Shown here piece after piece: positions 18,385 through 28,196 of a stretch of 64,000 nucleotides of DNA. The translations under genes were made by a program, and so were the position numbers. Below the pieces are notes generated by a model, which was not told the DNA's origin, made no database searches, and saw only the letters and a program-made list of their open reading frames with translations. Numbering within the stretch: position 1 is the first letter of the stretch; each line of letters opens with the position of its first letter. Origin of the DNA: Photobacterium profundum (lineage in GTDB: Bacteria; Pseudomonadota; Gammaproteobacteria; Enterobacterales; Vibrionaceae); assembly GCF_003026285.1 (NCBI RefSeq), contig NZ_PYOD01000004.1, positions 1 through 64,000 of the forward strand, given 5' to 3'.

Positions 18385-19803
18385 TTAGCTGTAAAGGCTA
18401 GCGCCAATGGAAAGGATAATGCAGTTAAGAACAACAAAGAAAGCCACCAGTGGGGCAATAAATTTCAGCCAGGTTACATAAGGAATACGGGCAATGGCGA
18501 GTCCGCCCATTAGTACACCGTAGGTTGGGGTAACAAATAGAATAGTACCAATTCCGCTCATAAACGCAGTAACCACTAACTCACGACCCGTATTGGCAAA
18601 GTCACTCAATGGCGCCAAGATTGGCATGCTCATTACTGCTAAGCCAGAAGTTGATGGAACGATGAAAGAGAGCAGCATTTCAATACCGTAGACGGTGTTG
18701 ATAAACAGCACTGAGCTTTTTCCTGCAACAAGGCCTTCTGCGTAATTAAGAATAGTATCAGTGATATTACCCGCTTCCATGACCACCACAATGCCACGCG
18801 CGACGCCAACAATTAATGCCACGCCAATGAGATCGGCTGCTCCAGCAACGAAAGAGTTGATTAGATCATCTTCGCTAAGGCGGCCGACAATCCCGCACAA
18901 AATACCCATGAATATGAACAGCGTTGCCATTTCAGCCATCCACCAACCAAGGCAGGAAACACCGTAGATCATGATGCTGAATGTAAGGATAAAGAGTGCC
19001 AAAACCCCTTTTTGTGGACCAGTAAGTAGGGGAAGGTTGTCGGTTGAATCTTTACCTCCCAGAAAGTGTTTTTCATTATCGTCGCGTAGATGTGCCAATA
19101 AAGATGAATCAGGGTTATTTTGAATCTTTTTGGCGTAACGCATGACGTAGCCAATGCCGACGATAAGTGCAATAGCGAGTATTGCAAAGCGAAGCTCTAC
19201 ACCACTTAGAAAATCTACGCTAGCCGCGTTTGAGGCGATAACGGTTCCAAATGGGTTGATGGTTGAGCCTAAGGTGCCAATACCGGTTCCAACAAAGATA
19301 ACGGCGACAGCAACCAAGGGGTCAAAGCGTGCGGTCATAAAAATGGGAATAAGTAGACCATAGAAAGCAAGGGACTCTTCAGCCATACCATATGATGTAC
19401 CACCTAAAGCGAATAGGGTCATTAGGATAGGGATCATGTAGATCTCCTTGCCTTTTAATCGCACCATGATCCTAGCAATACCAGTATCAATCGCCCCTGT
19501 TTGGGTCACAATACCCAAAAAACCACCCACCATAAGAACAAACAAGCTGACATCAATAGCACCAATAACGCCGCTTATCGGATCATAAAAGCCGGAGATC
19601 GGCGCCATTAAGGTTTCAAAAAAGCCTTGTGGCGATGATTCTATGACATGGTAAGAGCCGGGCAATGGAACTTCTCGACCCAGTTGTTCATTCATTTCGC
19701 GGGTGTATTTACCTGCGGGTAATAGGTAGGTCAATGATGCAAAAAATGCAATTAAAAGGAATAAGATCGTAAACGTATTAGGAAACTTCTTAATTTTTAG
19801 CAT
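18385..19803 (-). CDS. YfcC-family amino-acid/dicarboxylate transporter
   Basis: The 472-residue inner-membrane protein has about 11-13 hydrophobic segments and the family signatures GGTSYGMAEESLAFYGLLIP (about 134-153) and GTGIGTLGSTINPFGT. YfcC/ArcD-related carriers exchange or take up basic amino acids, peptides or dicarboxylates. Its start overlaps the end of the racemase gene by 7 bases, so the two are translationally coupled. This points to transport of an amino acid that the racemase acts on, ornithine or another basic amino acid being likely (inference). Confidence 0.88.
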   Translation of the reverse strand: MLKIKKFPNTFTILFLLIAFFASLTYLLPAGKYTREMNEQLGREVPLPGSYHVIESSPQGFFETLMAPISGFYDPISGVIGAIDVSLFVLMVGGFLGIVTQTGAIDTGIARIMVRLKGKEIYMIPILMTLFALGGTSYGMAEESLAFYGLLIPIFMTARFDPLVAVAVIFVGTGIGTLGSTINPFGTVIASNAASVDFLSGVELRFAILAIALIVGIGYVMRYAKKIQNNPDSSLLAHLRDDNEKHFLGGKDSTDNLPLLTGPQKGVLALFILTFSIMIYGVSCLGWWMAEMATLFIFMGILCGIVGRLSEDDLINSFVAGAADLIGVALIVGVARGIVVVMEAGNITDTILNYAEGLVAGKSSVLFINTVYGIEMLLSFIVPSTSGLAVMSMPILAPLSDFANTGRELVVTAFMSGIGTILFVTPTYGVLMGGLAIARIPYVTWLKFIAPLVAFFVVLNCIILSIGASLYS

Positions 19804-20891
19804 AGTAATTCCTTAACGGATGTAGATGAGATAAAACGCTTTGTGATGTATTCAGAGGTCATGCACTGTAAAACCCCTCCGTAAGAAAGTTCGAATTCAA
19901 TAAGACTTCCGATACCGTAGTCGATTTCACTGTCGTTAATGTCGAGAATAAGGTGATCACTGCTACCACCAATAACGAGGATGTTGTTGTCTTTTGGGGT
20001 AATTTGGTCGATATCGACATCTTGCTTTCCAATGGCACAAATAGCGCGTCTTCGTAGCCCTCGGTCAATAAATTCGGGCTTGTTACCGAAGGCATCTAGC
20101 GCCGTTGAATTTACAGGAACCGACGGTTTAACTTTTATTTCGATGATTTCTGCTGTGAGGTCAAATGTATCCTGACTAGTATTGGGGACTCGTTCATCAT
20201 TGAGGCCAATGCCCATTAAAACGGATGCACCCAGCCTTAACTGGTTAATTCCTTGTGGAAGATCACCGTTAAGCATGAGCTGCAGACCGGCAGAGCTTGC
20301 CCCTGATAAGTATTGCAACTTGATTTGGTGCTCAGTTTCTATCTTCTTGGCGATGGTTATAAGCTGATTTTGATTTGCAGCGGTGGGTTCAACTCCGCCA
20401 TAACAGGCGAGGTTTGTTCCAAGGCCTACTAAATCAATACCGGGAAGTGCGATTGCTTTACGTGACAGTGCTAGCGTTTCTTCTTCGTAGAATGCGCCTT
20501 CACGAAGATCACCCAAATCATGCATGATGATGACTTGGTGTGATTTGTGCTGTTTGATCGCTTCGTTAGAAAGGGCTTCTAAGGTGACGAGTTCAGAGTT
20601 TAAGGATATATCGGCATAATGAACAACGTCATCAGCTTCACTGATAGCGGGTATTCGTAACAGCATTTTTTTTGCATCGAGATGATGGAGTTTTATTAAA
20701 TTCGCAATACGTGAATCTGCGAGTAAATAAATACCACCGTCAAGGATAGCTTGACCGACTTCCGGATAGGCACAGGCTAGTTTTGTTACGCCAGCTGGTG
20801 TAATACCGTGACTTTGGCATGTTGTTACTAGGTTTTTCGTGTTTTGGGTGATCGTATCTAAGTGGATATTAATACATGGATAAGCACTCAT
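19797..20891 (-). CDS. Alanine racemase-fold PLP enzyme, ornithine racemase-like
   Basis: The 364-residue fold-type III PLP protein has the cofactor lysine near residue 37 in GVTKLACAYPEV, then ADSRIANL, MHDLGDLREG and the phosphate-binding region LRLGASVLMG. The pattern matches the clade containing clostridial ornithine racemase and uncharacterised alanine-racemase-like proteins rather than Alr itself, which carries a different catalytic Tyr region. It probably interconverts L and D forms of an amino acid in the cytosol. The gene is coupled to the YfcC-type transporter and lies downstream of a LysR gene on the same strand. Confidence 0.85.
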   Translation of the reverse strand: MSAYPCINIHLDTITQNTKNLVTTCQSHGITPAGVTKLACAYPEVGQAILDGGIYLLADSRIANLIKLHHLDAKKMLLRIPAISEADDVVHYADISLNSELVTLEALSNEAIKQHKSHQVIIMHDLGDLREGAFYEEETLALSRKAIALPGIDLVGLGTNLACYGGVEPTAANQNQLITIAKKIETEHQIKLQYLSGASSAGLQLMLNGDLPQGINQLRLGASVLMGIGLNDERVPNTSQDTFDLTAEIIEIKVKPSVPVNSTALDAFGNKPEFIDRGLRRRAICAIGKQDVDIDQITPKDNNILVIGGSSDHLILDINDSEIDYGIGSLIEFELSYGGVLQCMTSEYITKRFISSTSVKELLC

Positions 20892-21059
20892 ATATTTACC
20901 TTTAGGTAATATTGTTATTTATAAACATTGAGCGCTTTTTATAATTGAAGATAAATAGTGGCTTTAAGATGGATACATTGTGGGAAATCGATGTAATAAA
21001 AAAGATGAAATAATATCCACGGGATAAAACTAATTATCCCGTATTTGTTTTTTATTCGA

Positions 21060-21986
21060 TTATTTTGATGCGGTAATTGATGTGTTTTTATTCATGTGAG
21101 CATTGGAAATTGCATGCATCAATTCAGTAGAGGCCAGTGATAAATCTTTTGAGTCAAGTGTCGTTAAATGAAATGCGGCAAGGTACTCGAGAGAAGTGGC
21201 ATTAACTTTTACCATTTCGCCTCTTTGTTCCCAAATAGAGGCATAATGATCGGGAAGGTAACCAACAAAGGTTCCGGATAAAATAAGATGAGCTGTCGCC
21301 TCCATGTTGGTGCTGCTTGCAAGATGCATTAAATTCTTGGTATCGCTGAATGGTGTGATTTTATGCGATAACCCCCGATCAACAATAGGAAATTTGAGAA
21401 GATCTTTTGTGGTGATTTTGCCTGATATCGCTAATATCGGGTGCTCTGGAGCACAATATAGGCACTGCTTCTCTTCAAATAAATAGCGATAGTTTAGTCC
21501 GTCTTTTTGTACTTCAGATGAGGTGATCCCCAGTTCAACCTTTCCTTCTAGCAGCATCATCTCAATTTGATAGGAATCCCAGATATCCGTATCGATAGTG
21601 ACCTTGGGATAACTATTACAAAAATGCCGAATACCCTGCTGAATTTTACATTGCGGGTTGGTCGCAAGATTGTCGGTGAGTGCCAACCTGATGTGACCAT
21701 GAGAGACGTCTCTGATATTATCGAGTTGATTTTCAAAATGACTAATATCATCAAACAATGTTTGGCTGAGTTGGTTAACTTTATTGCCGTCACTGGTTAA
21801 ACGAAAGCCCCGCCGCCCTCGATAGCATAATGTCATTCCCAATCGAGTTTCAAGATCATTCATTTTTGTACTAATTGTTGATTGGTGCATATTTAGTTTG
21901 AATTGCGCTGCGGAAAAGCCGCCAGATTCAACAATGGTCATGAATAAATGCAGCAACTTTAAATCAACGTCGTTTATTTTTCGCAT
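21060..21986 (-). CDS. LysR-family regulator of the racemase/transporter genes
   Basis: The 308-residue protein has an N-terminal winged helix (DLKLLHLFMTIVESGGFSAA with the recognition part NMHQSTISTKMNDLETRLG) and a typical effector domain. It lies 168 bases upstream of the racemase on the same strand, so regulation of that operon is likely but not proven. The A/T-rich gap 20892-21059 holds the racemase promoter; no operator could be fixed by eye. Confidence 0.88.
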   Translation of the reverse strand: MRKINDVDLKLLHLFMTIVESGGFSAAQFKLNMHQSTISTKMNDLETRLGMTLCYRGRRGFRLTSDGNKVNQLSQTLFDDISHFENQLDNIRDVSHGHIRLALTDNLATNPQCKIQQGIRHFCNSYPKVTIDTDIWDSYQIEMMLLEGKVELGITSSEVQKDGLNYRYLFEEKQCLYCAPEHPILAISGKITTKDLLKFPIVDRGLSHKITPFSDTKNLMHLASSTNMEATAHLILSGTFVGYLPDHYASIWEQRGEMVKVNATSLEYLAAFHLTTLDSKDLSLASTELMHAISNAHMNKNTSITASK

Positions 21987-22122
21987 TTCTTTTGCTCTAT
22001 ATTTTTTATAGATAATATTGCATTGATGATTTTAATAATGAGATGCATCGCGGTTTTGTTGCAAAGTTATACTAAATATAAACACAACGATGAACGTAAA
22101 GCGATTGTGCTGAGGGTCCGCC

Positions 22123-22842
22123 TTATTTGCAAATATCTGGTATCTTCCACCAGATGTTGAACAATGCCAAAGCGCTCATCGTCACTATTGATGCCACCTC
22201 TATTGTTCCGGCACCGACAGTAATATAAACAAAGACCGTCGAGTATTTTGCAAGCCACCAACTGGCAATATCTAACCAGAGTGCAATCCAACTTATTGAA
22301 ATTAAGCTTATTTTCATATATGGATTATAATTGCTGCATGAGAAAGTCAGGCCGGTTGCTATTAATAACAATGAGATGCCAAAAAGATGGATATGGGCGG
22401 TTTTTGCCATCGATTGCCAAGAATAACCCGCTTGAGTGAATCGACTTACATCATCATAATGGCTAAAGGGTATAGAGTTGATAGCCTTAGATTTTGTTGA
22501 TGTTCGACTATGGCAGCTTTGGCAATCTTGTTTAATAATTGTCATTACCTCTTGTTGAAATTGCTCGTCATCCATAGCCCCTTTTTTTATCCAATCTTCA
22601 ACGATTAAAATATCGCCATCATCAGCAACATATTCATACATTGACGTTTTCATTGACCCTACAAGTTGTGCCTCATTGTATTTAGCGCTCATTTTCTCGA
22701 TGCTTGGCAGATTAAATCCGGTCTCGTTCGATGAATACACAAGACCAATTAATGTTGCTGCTGACAAGCAACCAAATAGCATGGTGATCAGAAAACCAGA
22801 TAGCGCAAGTTTGGATGAAAAGTGCAGGTTATGTAATCGCAT
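22123..22842 (-). CDS. Membrane-bound c-type cytochrome-like protein
   Basis: The 239-residue protein has one N-terminal membrane helix (about 11-36), a periplasmic part of about 100 residues containing one haem-c motif CQSCH at 107-111, and then four hydrophobic segments in the C-terminal half. I do not recognise a named family. The ATG at 22842 has AGAGGA seven bases upstream and is preferred over a TTG six codons earlier. It is the second gene of a two-gene unit with the haem-binding protein upstream (110-base gap), so it may be its membrane anchor or electron donor. Confidence 0.7.
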   Translation of the reverse strand: MRLHNLHFSSKLALSGFLITMLFGCLSAATLIGLVYSSNETGFNLPSIEKMSAKYNEAQLVGSMKTSMYEYVADDGDILIVEDWIKKGAMDDEQFQQEVMTIIKQDCQSCHSRTSTKSKAINSIPFSHYDDVSRFTQAGYSWQSMAKTAHIHLFGISLLLIATGLTFSCSNYNPYMKISLISISWIALWLDIASWWLAKYSTVFVYITVGAGTIEVASIVTMSALALFNIWWKIPDICK

Positions 22843-22952
22843 GCGTTTTCCTCTAATCAATATTAAGGATGAACACTCTGGATATAAGGTGCTAATAAAT
22901 CAGCGGTGCTTCTTTAAAAGAAGCACCAATACCGCATCAATGGGTATACGTG

Positions 22953-24026
22953 TTATTTAAAGTTGAGCTTTAACACGCCTTCATGATAAATATGATTGAT
23001 TTGGGAATTATCAAACACAGAAACACCGAAGTAATACGTTTTACTCAGATCTGAAAATTGAACATCCTCTACCGCGGCATTTTCACCGGTGGTGACTAAT
23101 TTACGCTGGAACTCAAGCGTCCATTTACCATCAGCCCAAACGGCTTTAGATGAGATGTCGCCTCTGGATCCGGTAAACGGGGAAACGACGATGCCAGGCA
23201 GTTTATCTCCGGGTTTATAGGTATCGATAAAGGGCGCTTTATCGATGTCTTGAATGACATAATTATCATCAAGATTCATTACTAAGCCACCGTATGCAGG
23301 TTCGCTCTTATCTTCATTTATATTATTTTGGTATCCGCCGCCTGTTTTTGAGTCGCCTTTTCGGCCCCAGTTTCTATTTGCTGCGGGATCTTTAGTTGCA
23401 TCGACAAACTGGTCATCAAATTGATCTGTAAGCCCAGTACGCACAGCTTTCCAGTGCCACATATCAATGGTCTCACCGTCTTTTCTGGTATATTTACGCC
23501 CCGCAGATTTCTGTTCAATGTCTGCAACTTTTCCCTCTTCATCTGCTAAATGACAGGCAATGTCACAGCCTTTTTTTGAAAAGCCTTTGGCATTAATGGC
23601 CCAGAAAATACTTGCTTTATCTTCGTAATAGGTATTTTCATGGCCCGTTTGATCGAGATTCTTATGTTGCTTCCATGAATCATCATCTTGCTTAACCCAC
23701 GGGAAACGATCAACGCTTTTTGTTGGGTCATCCCATTGTACAAAAAAGTAAATATTCTGATCATTATGAAGGGATTTGATGGAATATTGTGTTTTAAGCA
23801 TTCCTTCATATTGATCGGGTTTATAAGGCATATAGTCTAAAAGCATGGTTAAAGGCTTTGCTTTTTCCCACTCTTTTTCGGGCTGGCCATCTAACATAAT
23901 TGTTTGCGTTGTTTTGTAACTGATCAGCGTGTCTTTTTCTGCTGCTAAGCTCGGCTGTATGAATCCAAGGTATAAAGTAGAACTTGCTATACAAACCCTA
24001 ACTGCACGGCTAACAAAAATATTCAC
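22953..24026 (-). CDS. Exported haem-binding protein, ethylbenzene-dehydrogenase-related (EB_dh) family
   Basis: The 357-residue periplasmic protein has a signal peptide ending near LAAEKD, then a beta-rich domain with DGQPEKEWEKAKPL and a long C-terminal part (YYFGVSVFDNSQINHIYHEG). It matches the cytochrome c-552/DMSO-reductase-like haem-binding domain, gamma-subunit type. It contains GCDIACH, a Cys-x3-Cys-His arrangement also common in this family. GTG at 24026 is chosen because CGAGG lies eight bases before it; the longer frame to 24068 has none. With the CQSCH membrane protein it may form an electron-transfer or haem-sensing pair. No molybdenum enzyme is adjacent. Confidence 0.78.
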   Translation of the reverse strand: MNIFVSRAVRVCIASSTLYLGFIQPSLAAEKDTLISYKTTQTIMLDGQPEKEWEKAKPLTMLLDYMPYKPDQYEGMLKTQYSIKSLHNDQNIYFFVQWDDPTKSVDRFPWVKQDDDSWKQHKNLDQTGHENTYYEDKASIFWAINAKGFSKKGCDIACHLADEEGKVADIEQKSAGRKYTRKDGETIDMWHWKAVRTGLTDQFDDQFVDATKDPAANRNWGRKGDSKTGGGYQNNINEDKSEPAYGGLVMNLDDNYVIQDIDKAPFIDTYKPGDKLPGIVVSPFTGSRGDISSKAVWADGKWTLEFQRKLVTTGENAAVEDVQFSDLSKTYYFGVSVFDNSQINHIYHEGVLKLNFK

Positions 24027-24202
24027 AGCAAACACCTCGATTTTTATATTTAACGAGAGAACGAACACCTGCGTATTTAGTCACTCAATGCCAAGAGTGA
24101 CTAAGCGCTAAGTTGGCGTGTTGTCATTAAATATAGTTGCCTTCAACATAAACCCGTAGGTCAAATCCAAAATACACACAAAATAATAAAGGTTAATGTG
24201 AA

Positions 24203-24231
24203 AAAGGGTCTCCGCTTGGAGACCCTTTGTG
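24203..24231 (-). terminator. Terminator of the catalase gene
   Basis: AAAGGGTCTCC (24203-24213) pairs perfectly with GGAGACCCTTT (24218-24228) around GCTT, with A residues before it that become the U run on the minus strand. It is 55 bases past the catalase stop. Confidence 0.9.
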
Positions 24232-24282
24232 CTTTATCGACTTGCAATAAAGGATTGCTATGTGAACATTGGCTTATGGTGC

Positions 24283-25728
24283 TTAACCAATCGAAACACC
24301 TAACCCTTCAGCCAACGCTTTACCTAATGATTTATCAGCTTGATAGAAGTGATAAATTTGATTGCGCTTAATTTGCTCACAATCTACCTCACTTAATGAA
24401 GCTATCAAGTTTTTGATAAAGCGCTGTTGCTGCTCGGCGTCCATGATGCGATATAGATTACCCGGTTGAGTGTAGTAATCTTCATCGTATTCACGGAAAT
24501 CGTAATGCAATGCGGCTTTTTCAAGTGCTAGCACTGGCTCTTGTTCGTGCGTTGGTATATAAGCATTGTAATGGTTTGGTGCGTAGTTAGGCTCTTTTCC
24601 ACCATTATCATCGCCACGCATTAAGCCGTCACGATGTGTTGTGTGTACAGGGCTTTTAGGTTTATTAACAGGTAGTTGACCATGGTTAACGCCTAAACGA
24701 TAGCGCTGTGTATCACCGTAAGAGAATAAGCGACCCTGTAACATACGATCTGGTGAGAAACCGATACCAGATACAATATTTGCTGGGCTGAATGCCGCCT
24801 GTTCTACCTCTGTAAAATAGTTCTCTGGATTACGGTTTAGCTCTAATACCCCGACATCGATAAGTGGGAATTCACCATGAGGCCATACTTTAGTTAAGTC
24901 GAACGGATGGAAAGAGACTTCTTGTGCTTGTTGCTCTGTCATTATCTGCACTTTCACATCCCAACGTGGGAAGTTGCCCTCTTCAATATTCATAAAGAGG
25001 TCAACTTGTGAAGATTCACGACTTTTACCAACAACATTCACAGCTTCTTCATCGGTATAATACTTATGACCTTGCTGTGTTTTAAAATGGAACTTGACCC
25101 AAGAACGCTCATTATCACTGTTGATGAAGCTGTATGTATGGCTACCGTAACCGTTTATATGGCGGTAATCAGTAGGGATGCCACGATCACTGAATAGAAT
25201 AGTAACCTGATGCAGTGATTCAGGGTGGCGTGACCAGAAATCCCATGCCGCCGTTGCACTACGTAAGTTGGTTGCAGGGTGGCGTTTTTGGGTGTGAATG
25301 AAATCAGGGAATTTCAATGGGTCACGAATAAAAAATACAGGGGTATTATTGCCGACTAAATCCCAATTCCCCTCATCAGTGTAGAATTTTAGTGCAAAGC
25401 CACGAACGTCACGTTCAGCATCCGCAGCGCCTTTTTCACCTGCGACTGTAGAGAAACGAAGCAGTACATCTGTTTCTTTGCCAACGTCAGAAAATAGATT
25501 GGCTTTGGTTAGCGCTGATATATCGTGGGTAACTGTAAATGTACCGAATGCTGCAGAGCCTTTTGCGTGTACAACACGCTCTGGAATACGCTCACGGTCG
25601 AAATGCGCCAGCTTTTCAACTAACCAAGTATCTTGAAGTAAAATAGGACCGCTAGGACCTGCCGTTAAGCTATTATCGTTATCAACAACAGGTGTACCAT
25701 TTGCTTGTGTTAAGGTTGATTTAGTCAT
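24283..25728 (-). CDS. katA: Haem catalase, small-subunit monofunctional type
   Basis: The 481-residue enzyme turns hydrogen peroxide into water and oxygen. Catalytic His54 lies in RVVHAKG, the distal Asn127 in [10 protein letters not shown], and the proximal haem Tyr in [14 protein letters not shown]. Length and motifs match clade 3 NADPH-binding catalases. There is no signal peptide, so it is cytosolic. The gene is alone with its own terminator. The 300-base upstream region contains the palindrome ATAGGTTTATCCTAT (25811-25825), which resembles half of an OxyR site without a properly spaced partner. Confidence 0.95.
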   Translation of the reverse strand: MTKSTLTQANGTPVVDNDNSLTAGPSGPILLQDTWLVEKLAHFDRERIPERVVHAKGSAAFGTFTVTHDISALTKANLFSDVGKETDVLLRFSTVAGEKGAADAERDVRGFALKFYTDEGNWDLVGNNTPVFFIRDPLKFPDFIHTQKRHPATNLRSATAAWDFWSRHPESLHQVTILFSDRGIPTDYRHINGYGSHTYSFINSDNERSWVKFHFKTQQGHKYYTDEEAVNVVGKSRESSQVDLFMNIEEGNFPRWDVKVQIMTEQQAQEVSFHPFDLTKVWPHGEFPLIDVGVLELNRNPENYFTEVEQAAFSPANIVSGIGFSPDRMLQGRLFSYGDTQRYRLGVNHGQLPVNKPKSPVHTTHRDGLMRGDDNGGKEPNYAPNHYNAYIPTHEQEPVLALEKAALHYDFREYDEDYYTQPGNLYRIMDAEQQQRFIKNLIASLSEVDCEQIKRNQIYHFYQADKSLGKALAEGLGVSIG

Positions 25729-26032
25729 GTCACTTACTCCACAATTTTACTGTGAAATAATAATAGTGTTGTTACCCTGATAAGTACAAGCGATAGATTT
25801 TATCGTTGCAATAGGTTTATCCTATCGTTAATGGTGTCGGTACATTCCGTTTAATCGATTGTTTTTTAATGTTACGTATCTCTCTGTTACAAATTCTTAC
25901 AAACATTGCATTGCGTGAATTAAGGTGTGATGGCTAACTACTGCCTCATTCTAACAAGAGGCACCAAAGACATATGGACGACCCCTCGAGTCGCTCAACC
26001 CCTACTTACTCCGTCACTCAGGAGTTTGCAAC
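25729..26032. other. Divergent promoter region of catalase and the TerC-family gene
   Basis: This 304-base region separates the divergent genes. It contains the palindrome ATAGGTTTATCCTAT at 25811-25825, and on the TerC side a short hairpin TGCCTC/GAGGCA (about 25943-25964) within the leader. I could not recognise a known manganese or pH riboswitch in it. Confidence 0.5.
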
Positions 26033-26800
26033 ATGCTAGAACTTTTCCTTCAACCTGAAGCATTAATTATCTTTGCAACCCTATTTGCCCTTGAAGTGGT
26101 ATTGGGTGTTGATAACGTTGTTTTCATTTCTGTACTGTGTGAACGTTTACCCGAGCATCAGCGTAAAATGGCGCGAAACCTTGGTATCGCATTAGCTGTT
26201 ATTGCGCGTATTGGTCTTGTTTTCTCGATCAGTTGGGTAATGTCATTAACAGAACCACTAGTGACTTTGATGGGCTATGCCTTTACTGGTCGTGATTTAA
26301 TCATGATTGCGGGTGGTGGATTCTTATTAGCGAAAAGCTTAAAAGAATTATGGATGTGGTTAACACATGATGAGCACCATAACGCAAGTACGGTAAGAGC
26401 TGGCATTGCACTTGTGTTGCTGCAGATTGTTGCTGTCGATGCTGTATTCTCGATGGACTCAGTGATCACAGCCGTAGGTATGACAGATGAAGTACCGTTG
26501 ATGGTTGCCGCTATTCTCGCTTCTGCATGTGTAATGGTAATGTGTGCCGAGAAAATCAACGATTGCGTAATGCGTTACCCTGGTTTTAAAACGTTAGCAT
26601 TATTGTTCTTAGTGCTATTGGGTGGCTTGTTGATGGCAGAAGGTTTCGCGATACATGTGAATAAAGGGTATGTCTATTTTGCGATGGCATTTGGTTTGGT
26701 AATGGAAGGTTGCCACATCTTGCTAAAGAGAAAAAACAAACCGTTAATTAAACGTGTTTATCCAAAAAGTGTTGGTTGGGCAATTAAAGCCGAAAACTAA
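26033..26800 (+). CDS. TerC-family integral membrane protein
   Basis: The 255-residue protein has about seven membrane helices and the TerC signature acidic residues inside the membrane: FALEVVLGVDNVVFIS (about 18-33) and VDAVFSMDSVITAVGMT (about 133-149). Related proteins export manganese or protect against metal and tellurite stress, or assist metalation of secreted enzymes. AGGAG lies 8 bases before ATG 26033. Standing next to catalase, a role in metal/oxidative stress is plausible but inferred. Confidence 0.9.
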   Translation: MLELFLQPEALIIFATLFALEVVLGVDNVVFISVLCERLPEHQRKMARNLGIALAVIARIGLVFSISWVMSLTEPLVTLMGYAFTGRDLIMIAGGGFLLAKSLKELWMWLTHDEHHNASTVRAGIALVLLQIVAVDAVFSMDSVITAVGMTDEVPLMVAAILASACVMVMCAEKINDCVMRYPGFKTLALLFLVLLGGLLMAEGFAIHVNKGYVYFAMAFGLVMEGCHILLKRKNKPLIKRVYPKSVGWAIKAEN

Positions 26801-26832
26801 CTGATTTTTGTTGTGTAGAACTGCTAATAAAG

Positions 26833-26859
26833 CCGTTCACCTAGGTGAACGGTTTTTTT
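26833..26859 (+). terminator. Terminator of the TerC-family gene
   Basis: CCGTTCAC (26833-26840) and GTGAACGG (26845-26852) pair around CTAG and are followed by seven T residues. Confidence 0.92.
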
Positions 26860-27390
26860 ATTTCTGAACTATCCTTGGTGGTTTTTCTTTAATATTCAGT
26901 GCTTTATTGTCTCATCGCTAGTAAACTATTATTACAAAACCAAATGTATGGGATAACTGATTTTCTGGACGGAAGTTTTGATAAAGATTGAATGGCTCAA
27001 GCTGGCTTTGGTCGGATTCTAATAGTTGACCTAGTGGGCATCGAAGATATTAAGTGTGTCATTGCAAAAAAATTAAAAAGCAGCTCGGAACCTGTAATTG
27101 TATAGGCATTGATTTAACGTTCTCTTCATGGGGTATACAGCAGCTAACATCAAAGCTTAATTTTTTCTTATGTGAATTTTATAATCATTAATCAAACATT
27201 GTTTTTATTAAGCTTAAGTTTCATTTATAGATGTATGACCATTAAATGACGATTGATAGAATCATTAGAATAATACTGTTTCATTGTATTATTAATCGAG
27301 TGCAACACTAAGTTCGGTAATGATGATGCTCGTTACTGTCCTGTGTTTCAAACTGACAGCCAATTATCAAACTTTGTGCATTGATGCCTT
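26860..27390. other. AT-rich gap at the left edge of an accessory stretch
   Basis: About 530 bases with no frame that looks coded, high A+T and scattered stops. It separates core-type genes from the DUF723/GIY-YIG-like gene and has no visible insertion-sequence ends or direct repeats. Confidence 0.5.
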
Positions 27391-28152
27391 ATGAAAAAGT
27401 TAAAACCATCGTCTAAATGCGTTTCAGGAACGTGTGAGAAATGTGGAAATATAGTGAAGGGAGAAAGCACAAAACTTACTGAAGCTGAATTTGTAAACTT
27501 ATCAGGGAAGTGTCACGGTAAAAAGTATGACTACTCAAGGGTTAAGTACAAAGGAAAAGGACTGCCAGTAAAAATAATTTGCCGAGAACACGGTGAGTTT
27601 CTACAGACACCAAAAAATCATTTGGATGCCCTTGGATGCCCTTGGTGTTCTTGCGGTATGGTCATGGTAGGAAAGAAAAAAGCCCGAGAAACGTTTATCT
27701 CAAGAGCCACCTTCATTCATGTAGGAAGGTATAGTTATGACAAGACAAAATACACTGGCGGCACATGCGATTTAACTATCAGCTGTGCTAAGCATGGTGA
27801 CTTCATTCAGAGTGCATACGATCATATTGCTGGCGCTGGATGTCCCGTATGTTTTGGGTATGGATTTGATTATGACAGAGAAGGATTTCTTTATGTTCTT
27901 CAGTCTAGCTGCAAGTCGATGATGAAGATTGGAATAACTAACGACATTGAAGAGCGTAAAAGAATCATTAGAACTGTGACCCCAAATGGTTTATCTCTTA
28001 TTAAGGTATTTAAGTTCGTTTCAGGCCTGGAAGCTTATCGTGAGGCGCAGAGAATAACTGGTGCAGGTCGAGTGGTCGTATTTAAGAGCGATGTTTCTTC
28101 CAAATCAAAATGGATGGTATTCAATCAGTCAATTTTTCCTATCTGTAAGTAG
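27391..28152 (+). CDS. DUF723 repeat protein with C-terminal GIY-YIG/T5orf172-like domain
   Basis: The 253-residue protein has two copies of the DUF723-type zinc-finger-like unit (about 29-89 and 98-154): HGKKYDYSRVKY...IICREHGEFLQTPKNHL...GCPWC, then GRYSYDKTKY...ISCAKHGDFIQSAYDHI...GCPVC. Next comes GFLYVLQSSCKSMMKIGIT (166-184) continuing NDIEERKRIIR, the core of the T5orf172/MUG113 branch of GIY-YIG nucleases. This pairing is known from phage and phage-like homing endonucleases. There is no clear ribosome site at the ATG. It suggests mobile origin; the element it belonged to is not evident. Confidence 0.75.
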   Translation: MKKLKPSSKCVSGTCEKCGNIVKGESTKLTEAEFVNLSGKCHGKKYDYSRVKYKGKGLPVKIICREHGEFLQTPKNHLDALGCPWCSCGMVMVGKKKARETFISRATFIHVGRYSYDKTKYTGGTCDLTISCAKHGDFIQSAYDHIAGAGCPVCFGYGFDYDREGFLYVLQSSCKSMMKIGITNDIEERKRIIRTVTPNGLSLIKVFKFVSGLEAYREAQRITGAGRVVVFKSDVSSKSKWMVFNQSIFPICK

Positions 28153-28196
28153 AAAACTATGCCTAGAAAAATCCACTCGATATCTTTGCTAGCTTT

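Noticed and set aside
25793-25825. OxyR site upstream of catalase
   Set aside because: Two ATAG elements occur, but 18 bases apart instead of 22, and only the second forms a good CTAT-paired half; not enough to call a site.
25929-26032. yybP-ykoY manganese riboswitch before the TerC-family gene
   Set aside because: Expected for some TerC/Alx genes, but the conserved loop sequences could not be found.
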